Shown: positions 9,465-13,876 of the stretch, piece by piece
Layout of the letters: every line of letters starts with the position of its first letter
How positions within the stretch are numbered: the stretch's first letter is position 1
Assembly: GCA_030044455.1 (NCBI GenBank)
Contig: JASHVU010000047.1
Location: forward strand, 1-13,876
Length of the DNA stretch: 13,876 nt
From: Acidobacteriaceae bacterium
Lineage (GTDB): Bacteria > Acidobacteriota > Terriglobia > Terriglobales > Acidobacteriaceae
Direction of reading: 5' to 3'
Position numbers and translations under genes: made by a program
The notes under the pieces: model-generated
The model's input: the letters and a program-made list of their open reading frames with translations, nothing else
What the model was told of the DNA's origin: nothing
Databases searched by the model: none

Positions 9465-9914
9465 ATGTTGAGTGAAAACGATATTTCCGGAATAGCGCGA
9501 CGCCTGACCGCTGCTCTTTCACCGCTGGCCGTTGGCATCTTCGGGTCATACGCAATTGGCTCGGCCAAGGCCCGCAGCGACCTTGACTTGTTTGTAATTC
9601 AGGAGACGCAACAACGGCGTGCAGTGAGGAGCCGGGCCGTGCATCGGCTGCTGTTTGGAACTCTTTACCGGGTCGACGCACAGGTTTTTACGCCGCGGGA
9701 GTTCGAGGATACGGTGTACGAGTTCCAATCGTTTACCTGGATTATTGTGCGGCAGGCACGGCTGTATCACTGGACGAAAGACGCCGAGCGGTTGGTGCCT
9801 TCACTCGTACCCAGGGCCTTGGCATCGAAGGACTATCTCTGCCCAGCGCAGAACGGACGGTCGCAACATGACAACTACCGCGGATTGGCGGACGAGTTTC
9901 GGTTGGCGATGTGA
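9465..9914 (+). CDS. Minimal nucleotidyltransferase-domain protein
   Basis: This 149-residue protein of the polymerase-beta nucleotidyltransferase superfamily (NTP_transf_2/MNT type) would transfer a nucleotidyl group from an NTP to an unknown substrate. The active-site pattern is complete: GS at residues 27-28, ten residues, then D39-L-D41 in SDLDLFVI, and a third acidic residue D71 in YRVDAQVF. The fold appears to end near residue 105; the last 40 or so residues are unassigned. The ATG lies 3 nt after the toxin stop codon and only a weak AGG precedes it, so translation is probably coupled to the toxin gene. No HEPN partner, usual for MNT antitoxin pairs, is seen next to it. The substrate could be a protein, RNA or a small molecule, and the sequence does not tell which. 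Confidence 0.82.
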   Translation: MLSENDISGIARRLTAALSPLAVGIFGSYAIGSAKARSDLDLFVIQETQQRRAVRSRAVHRLLFGTLYRVDAQVFTPREFEDTVYEFQSFTWIIVRQARLYHWTKDAERLVPSLVPRALASKDYLCPAQNGRSQHDNYRGLADEFRLAM

Positions 9915-10332
9915 ATCGCTTGTCAGACGAACGCCGAACGAATGCTGGATGAGAAGAGATCCGTGGTCAGCTGCTTTGGCTCATCGAGACCCGCGCAGAT
10001 TTTGAACCATGTCAGAGAAGGGCCCGGAACGCGCTTCGAATGAGGCCCCTGGAGCCGCTCTCGAGGCAACCGGCTTCGCAGGATCTGGACCAACTCATCC
10101 AGTTATCAATGAATTCTGAAGCTTTCCACGGGGATTCATCGCCGCTACGGCACAACTCTGGGCCTCCCTTCGGTGGCGTACCAGGCCACCACCATTGCAT
10201 TGAAACATTGCCCGCGATTTGCTCGCGAGAGGCAGGAGCTGACTCGGCTGGCCCCACAGCAAACCCGGATTCTCTCCACATGCTGCATGTAACATCTTGG
10301 AGACACTCTGAGCAGCTATGCCTAGTTCGCCA
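9915..10332 (+). other. Intergenic stretch with no recognisable gene
   Basis: About 420 bp between the nucleotidyltransferase stop and the next promoter. Both strands carry open frames of roughly 100-115 codons that overlap each other, lack a convincing ribosome binding site and show no recognisable motif. A 36-codon frame starting MSEKGPERA (10009-10119) also lacks a binding site. A short stem GGTGGC/GCCACC (10172-10190) has no T-tract. I see no tRNA, no insertion-sequence end and no clear terminator for the toxin operon. It may be a decayed gene, but this is not demonstrated. Confidence 0.4.
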
Positions 10333-10361
10333 TTGCTGCGGCATTTGGGCGAGTTTATAAT
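10333..10361 (+). promoter_or_regulatory. Sigma-70-type promoter of the secreted-protein gene
   Basis: A perfect -10 hexamer TATAAT (10356-10361) lies 17 nt after TTGCTG (10333-10338), a half-match to the -35 consensus. Transcription would start near 10368, giving a leader of about 67 nt before the ATG at 10435. The promoter lies inside the longer open frame that begins at 10318, which argues against that upstream start. Confidence 0.6.
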
Positions 10362-10414
10362 CGCCGCGTACAACTGGGGGGTTTGCCTTTGGGCAGTTGC
10401 TCGTCTACGACCTA

Positions 10415-10426
10415 AAGGAAGGGGGA
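10415..10426 (+). promoter_or_regulatory. Ribosome binding site deciding the start at 10435
   Basis: The purine-rich AAGGAAGGGGGA ends 8 nt before ATG 10435. It supports this start over the in-frame ATG at 10318, which would put a non-signal-like extension in front of an evident signal peptide. Confidence 0.65.
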
Positions 10427-10434
10427 AGAAGTAC

Positions 10435-11016
10435 ATGCAAAGAGGATTGTGGAGATGCTCTTTCGTGGCGGCATGTTTTTTCTTCGCTTCACTTTCGCTT
10501 GCCGGGCAAGAAGTGGTTCACTCCTTGGCGGGGCTCGTCACTGCTATCGATCCGATTGCAAAAACGATCGCAGTGAAGGCGGATGACGGGTCTCAAGCCG
10601 TTTTCAAAGAGATGACCGATCCCAATACTCCGGTCGATTTCAACCCAAAGTTTCGCAGGGAAGCAACCGCCGCCGACGAATTCAATGAGAACGGCGTTCG
10701 CGTAATTGTCTATTACATTGGCAACAGCGACATTCGTACCGCAGTTGCACTGCGGAGTCTCGGGCCAGGGCCGTTCACCGTCACGAACGGCGAAGTGGTA
10801 AGTTTCGAGAAGGGAAAGCATTCCTTCTCGGTCATTAACTCGTCGGGGACGGTCGAATCCTTCAAAATCACAACCGATACGGTCGTTGAGGGCCCGTTGG
10901 GGGCGCAGGAGGGCTCCACCTTTCACCCTGTCAATGGCGATCGAGTGCGAGTGACCGCGGCGGTTGACAATGGGACCGTCGCAGCCCTGTTCATCAATAC
11001 AATGGTTGCGGAATGA
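10435..11016 (+). CDS. Secreted beta-rich protein of unknown function
   Basis: This is a 193-residue predicted periplasmic or secreted protein. Residues 1-23 form a type I signal peptide: MQRGLWR, a hydrophobic core, and SLA before G24. The mature part has two similar beta-type halves, GLVTAIDPIAKTIAVKADDG (33-52) and NGEVVSFEKGKHSFSVINSS (118-137), the second followed by TDTVVEG and NGDRVRVTAAVDNGTVAALF. This is the look of DUF5666/OB-like modules common in Acidobacteriota, but I assign that only loosely. No catalytic motif or membrane anchor is seen. It has its own promoter and a terminator-like hairpin downstream, so it is probably monocistronic. The ATG at 10435 is chosen on signal peptide, binding site and promoter position. 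Confidence 0.75.
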   Translation: MQRGLWRCSFVAACFFFASLSLAGQEVVHSLAGLVTAIDPIAKTIAVKADDGSQAVFKEMTDPNTPVDFNPKFRREATAADEFNENGVRVIVYYIGNSDIRTAVALRSLGPGPFTVTNGEVVSFEKGKHSFSVINSSGTVESFKITTDTVVEGPLGAQEGSTFHPVNGDRVRVTAAVDNGTVAALFINTMVAE

Positions 11017-11077
11017 TCTCCCTTGCAACCGGCCTCAACGAACCGCACACTGCGACTCCACGGCCATGATGTTGCGA

Positions 11078-11196
11078 CTATAGCATTTTCGGAAATACTG
11101 TAGACCGAAAGCACAGGTTAAAGTCGGCGCGACCCCGAGAAGCGCCGACCTTTTACGGGCTTCCCAAGGACTACATGATTTCCGAAAATGCCGTAG
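11078..11196. repeat. 119-bp element bounded by 26-bp imperfect inverted repeats
   Basis: The left arm 11078-11103 and right arm 11171-11196 are inverted copies matching at 22 of 26 positions. Each includes a perfect 14-nt core, GCATTTTCGGAAAT (11083-11096) and its complement (11178-11191). The arms flank a terminator hairpin. No clear target-site duplication is visible. It could be a small non-autonomous mobile element, a REP-like repeat, or simply an extended terminator stem between convergent genes. Confidence 0.6.
11123..11154 (+). terminator. Rho-independent terminator of the secreted-protein gene
   Basis: Perfect 8-bp GC-rich stem GTCGGCGC (11123-11130) and GCGCCGAC (11142-11149) with an 11-nt loop, followed by CTTTT on the + strand. 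On the opposite strand the stem is followed only by a short TTT, so it may act weakly in both directions between the convergent genes. Confidence 0.7.
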
Positions 11197-11220
11197 ATGC
11201 TGGTAGACGGGACCTACCTG

Positions 11221-11245
11221 GAGCTCTTATTGCGAAATAGAGCCC
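11221..11245 (-). terminator. Weak terminator-like hairpin after the pectinase gene
   Basis: Read on the - strand, GGGCTC-TATT and AATA-GAGCTC can pair over ten positions with one G-U pair and one bulged A around a UCGC loop, 13 nt beyond the pectinase stop codon. No T-tract follows. The G-U pair forms only in the - strand RNA, which fits a role for the pectinase transcript. Confidence 0.3.
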
Positions 11246-11258
11246 ATTGGCCTGCCCG

Positions 11259-13610
11259 TCATTGCTGGGCCTGGAAGTGCACTGGGTCCCAATTGTCGCT
11301 GCCACTCAGAAAGACCGATGGCTCATATTGTCGAGCTTGATCGGGCGAGAGAAAATGTGTGTGCGGATCGCGCTGTGCCGGCTGCGAACCTGGCCCGGTG
11401 GAGTTGAACTCGGCGTAGAACGCTGTCTCGATGGAGTGCGTTTGATTGGGATGCCACTCTCGCCAGCCAGCCGGGGCAATCTGGCTACCCATTTCTGAGT
11501 TGAGAAAAACCACCGTGGCGTAAGGGCGCCATGGCCGGCCCAAATACACGTTGATGACACCCGGATCGGCTGTGAGCTTGCATTGATTGAAGACGAAGCC
11601 GGAGTCTTCGTCCGGGTAATGCTTCGCCTGCGCTGTAATGAACCCCTCGGAATGCGGCGTGCTGTGAATCTCGCAGTGATCGAATACAGCTTTGCCGTCG
11701 CCGAAGATGAAATCCACGTTCCCGGCGATGTAGCAGTCTGAGAAATACTGGCGGGCCGCGATGCAGGGCTGTCCATCTGGAGCGCAATTGCGACTGCCAG
11801 CATAAACGGTGTCCTGATTACCCAGCAGACGCACATTATGGAAGATGGCGCGATCTCCGGTGACCAGCAGCGCCAGGGCTTGAGAGCCTGCCGGGAGTTG
11901 CGGATGCGTGGTATTGAAATCGTTTTGAAACGTGATGTTCTCGGCAAAAAAGTTGTCGGCGGTCACATTCACCGTAGCTGAATGAAGCGTGCCGCCATTC
12001 GCCCCCGCGCTGCGATCGTTGACGACGACGGTCTTCGATGCATCGCTGTTGGCGCTGCGCAGACGAATATTCGGCTTGTCGATGGTCAGCACTTCACGAT
12101 AAGTCCCGGGAGCAACGAGTACCAGCGCTCCATCCTTGGGCGCCACATCGAGCGCGCGCTGGATGGAATAGAAGTCGCCCGTGCCATCGGCAGCAACGTA
12201 CAGTGTGTTGTCTACCGGTGGAACGGTTCCGGCCATCTCCGGGGCCGTGGCGAGGCTGGGAAACGGAACAAAGCGGCCGTCGCAGTTGAGTGGCGTTCCG
12301 GGCGATGAGCTTGGAACTTGCTTCACATCGATATCGTCACCTTTGGGTTCGAGATTGCCGCGTTGGGTTTCCACAGTAATATCGGCGTCCTTCGCCAGCC
12401 AAGTGGAATGCTCCTGATCGTCTGCGAACACATTGTCGAGATTGAGGCCGAGTTTGTGCTCCGCGTCGAGGCCGAGAAACGTGTAATTTCCGGCTGAAAG
12501 AATATGCACGTTTTCTAGCGTGATATCGCGGTAAACGGGAAGGTCATTTCCAGAAAACGTGGTGTAGAGCGGCGTGAAGACGAGCGGGTTTTTGGCGTCG
12601 CGAATGCAAACGTCGCGATAAACGAGATCGTGCACCAGGCCGCCGCGGCTGCGATCGGACTTGATGCGGATGCCGTTGTCTGCTCCATCGATGGTGAGGT
12701 CATCGACCAGCATGTGATCGACTCCGCCACTCGTACCGCTGCCGATCGACATACCATGGCCGGTATAGAAATGGTTGTGCAGAATTGAAATGTTCGACGA
12801 CGGTCCCGATTTACCCGACTTCACCCCGACGTCGTCGTCTCCGGTATGGATGTAACAGTGGGTGATGGTCACATTGCGTGATGAGCCAGGATCAATTCCG
12901 TCGCTATTGCGGGCTGTATTCGGAGTCATGATCTTCACGCCCCAGGCCGTAAAGCCATCGGTCTCGTTCACCGCAACATGGAATCCGGGAGAATTGCGCA
13001 GCGTGATTTTGTATAGGGTGAATCGATCGGCGTGGCGAAGAACGACGAGCCAGGGAACGCTCTGCTGCCGGTCAGTGATCTTCGCCTCGTGAGCAAGGTC
13101 CCACCAGGTTATGTTCTGCCCGAGAAGTTTGGCCCCACCCCGTCCATCGATGGATCCTTCGCCCATGATGCCGCTGTCCACGGCTCCATCGACGCTAATC
13201 AGCGGTTTGCATCCGTGGCCTCGATCGCTCACAACGCCGCAGCTGCCGGGAGAAAGATCGTAGAGACGCGGATCGCGCGAGGCTACGAGCGCGGTATTCG
13301 CCGACACCACAAGCGTTACGCCGGAGCGCAAGGCGATGGGGCCGGTCAGGAACACATCCCTTTTCCCGCGGGCCCGCAAAACAACCGCCTTGCCCGGGGC
13401 GCAATGATCAATTTCGTTTTGGATGCGCTCGGTATCGAGTCGTTGCTCATCCGCAAGCGAAATTACTCCGTGGCTGGCCGCAATATTGGCCTCGAGAGTT
13501 ACACAAGCGGCGGGGATATGCGGTTCGGTTACTCGACGAGTATCCTGGGCAAGCAAAAGAGAAGGCAAGAGAAGCAGGACAGGGAATACCGGGAACTTGG
13601 CCATCCGCAT
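11259..13610 (-). CDS. Secreted pectinase: GH28 polygalacturonase fused to CE8 pectin methylesterase
   Basis: This 783-residue exported enzyme attacks pectin. Residues 1-21 are a signal peptide (MRMAKF, a Leu-rich core, LLA before Q22). The GH28 domain (about 40-430, beta-helix) would hydrolyse polygalacturonate; its motifs are NSDGIDP (235-241), TGDDDVGVK (256-264), GHG (284-286) and RIK (315-317), with catalytic D237, D258 and D259 in place. After a linker (about 431-466), the CE8 domain (about 468-770) would remove methyl esters: GTYRE (502-506), Q577, QDT (599-601), DFIFG with D633 (633-637) and GRPW (691-694) are all present. GGAG 5 nt before ATG 13610 supports this start; M3 is an alternative. 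Both active sites look complete. NSD and DDD are mild departures from the usual NTD and DDC. The gene follows a receptor-like gene on the same strand. Confidence 0.93.
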   Translation of the reverse strand: MRMAKFPVFPVLLLLPSLLLAQDTRRVTEPHIPAACVTLEANIAASHGVISLADEQRLDTERIQNEIDHCAPGKAVVLRARGKRDVFLTGPIALRSGVTLVVSANTALVASRDPRLYDLSPGSCGVVSDRGHGCKPLISVDGAVDSGIMGEGSIDGRGGAKLLGQNITWWDLAHEAKITDRQQSVPWLVVLRHADRFTLYKITLRNSPGFHVAVNETDGFTAWGVKIMTPNTARNSDGIDPGSSRNVTITHCYIHTGDDDVGVKSGKSGPSSNISILHNHFYTGHGMSIGSGTSGGVDHMLVDDLTIDGADNGIRIKSDRSRGGLVHDLVYRDVCIRDAKNPLVFTPLYTTFSGNDLPVYRDITLENVHILSAGNYTFLGLDAEHKLGLNLDNVFADDQEHSTWLAKDADITVETQRGNLEPKGDDIDVKQVPSSSPGTPLNCDGRFVPFPSLATAPEMAGTVPPVDNTLYVAADGTGDFYSIQRALDVAPKDGALVLVAPGTYREVLTIDKPNIRLRSANSDASKTVVVNDRSAGANGGTLHSATVNVTADNFFAENITFQNDFNTTHPQLPAGSQALALLVTGDRAIFHNVRLLGNQDTVYAGSRNCAPDGQPCIAARQYFSDCYIAGNVDFIFGDGKAVFDHCEIHSTPHSEGFITAQAKHYPDEDSGFVFNQCKLTADPGVINVYLGRPWRPYATVVFLNSEMGSQIAPAGWREWHPNQTHSIETAFYAEFNSTGPGSQPAQRDPHTHFLSPDQARQYEPSVFLSGSDNWDPVHFQAQQ

Positions 13611-13651
13611 TTCGGCTCCGACAAGCGCAGCGAGATGTCGCCGCGCAAAAA

Positions 13652-13681
13652 TCGGAGGGACTGGTCCTCCAGTCCCTCCGA
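13652..13681 (-). terminator. Strong terminator hairpin between receptor-like gene and pectinase
   Basis: Two perfect 13-nt arms (13652-13664 and 13669-13681) around a 4-nt loop form a GC-rich stem. Read on the - strand it is followed by a run of T (AAAAA at 13647-13651 on the + strand). It starts 22 nt after the receptor-like stop codon and ends 41 nt before the pectinase ATG, so it terminates or attenuates transcription coming from the right. Confidence 0.85.
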
Positions 13682-13703
13682 GTGGTTAAGACAAAACTGA
13701 TTC

Positions 13704-13876
13704 TTAGAATGTGAAGTGCCCTGCGAATTGCCACTGACGCGGGCTATTAGCCTGGCCTGTTATTACCCCCAGGCTGGAAGATCCGGTCGTGGAGCCGATC
13801 GAGCCGTCCGCGGTGCTTGAGGCGCTGCCAAACCAGACGTGGTTGACAGCGTTAAAGACGCTCGCCTCGAAGATGA
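13704..13876 (-). CDS. C-terminal end of a TonB-dependent-receptor-like outer-membrane barrel, 5'-partial
   Basis: Only the last 57 codons are in the window; the gene continues past the right edge. The visible part reads FEASVFNAVNHVWFG, then a Gly/Ser-rich stretch, LGVITGQANSPRQ and finally WQFAGHFTF before TAA. The order F-N-hydrophobic-NH..FG, ITG..N.PR, and an alternating final strand ending in phenylalanine is typical of acidobacterial TonB-dependent receptors with a carboxypeptidase-regulatory-like N-terminus. The terminal F fits an outer-membrane beta-signal recognised by the BAM machinery. The substrate cannot be read from this fragment; pectin oligosaccharides are plausible given the neighbouring pectinase. 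Confidence 0.75.
   Translation of the reverse strand, partial: IFEASVFNAVNHVWFGSASSTADGSIGSTTGSSSLGVITGQANSPRQWQFAGHFTF

Noticed and set aside
9465..9914. MNT-HEPN toxin-antitoxin pair
   Set aside because: The nucleotidyltransferase half is present, but no adjacent HEPN gene with an RxxxxH motif was found.
10465..10476. Lipobox VAAC making the 10435 product a lipoprotein
   Set aside because: Cys14 lies in the middle of the hydrophobic core with too short a segment before it; the SLA site at residue 23 is a better signal peptidase I cleavage site.
13032..13700. 222-codon open frame on the + strand
   Set aside because: It is antisense to the GH28 part of the pectinase, runs through the terminator hairpin and shows no motif or binding site, so it is a GC-driven shadow frame.

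Overview
The window (about 13.9 kb, moderately GC-rich) reads like chromosomal DNA of a soil or plant-litter bacterium. I infer Acidobacteriota (Terriglobia-like). The right edge carries the tail of a large outer-membrane beta-barrel with an ending typical of acidobacterial TonB-dependent receptors, next to a secreted pectinase. The taxonomic call is an inference from gene style, not from a marker gene.

Left two-thirds (1-9461, + strand): one very large gene, open through the left edge, for a TcA-type subunit of a Tc (toxin complex) ABC toxin. At least 3,152 residues are visible. They include the helical-shell signatures, the neuraminidase-like region, a long coiled-coil translocation channel with a glycine-rich tip, and an intact C-terminal TcB-binding domain. 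Three homologous beta-type repeats of about 70 residues (2739-2945, 3405-3614, 4107-4310) interrupt the helical shell in three different places. No TcB or TcC partner lies in the 4.4 kb downstream. A small nucleotidyltransferase gene (9465-9914) starts 3 nt after the toxin stop codon and is probably translationally coupled to it.

Middle (9915-11258): about 500 bp with no recognisable gene, then a promoter with a perfect TATAAT box driving a small secreted beta-rich protein (10435-11016). A 242-bp convergent intergenic region follows. It holds a terminator hairpin nested inside a 26-bp imperfect inverted repeat.

Right third (11259-13876, - strand): a secreted two-domain pectin-degrading enzyme (GH28 polygalacturonase fused to CE8 pectin methylesterase), preceded by the 3' end of the outer-membrane receptor-like gene with a strong terminator hairpin in the 93-bp gap. 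The CE8 domain would de-esterify pectin and the GH28 domain would cut the resulting polygalacturonate, with the receptor-like protein a plausible, unproven, uptake partner. The toxin and pectin blocks are separate transcription units pointing towards each other.
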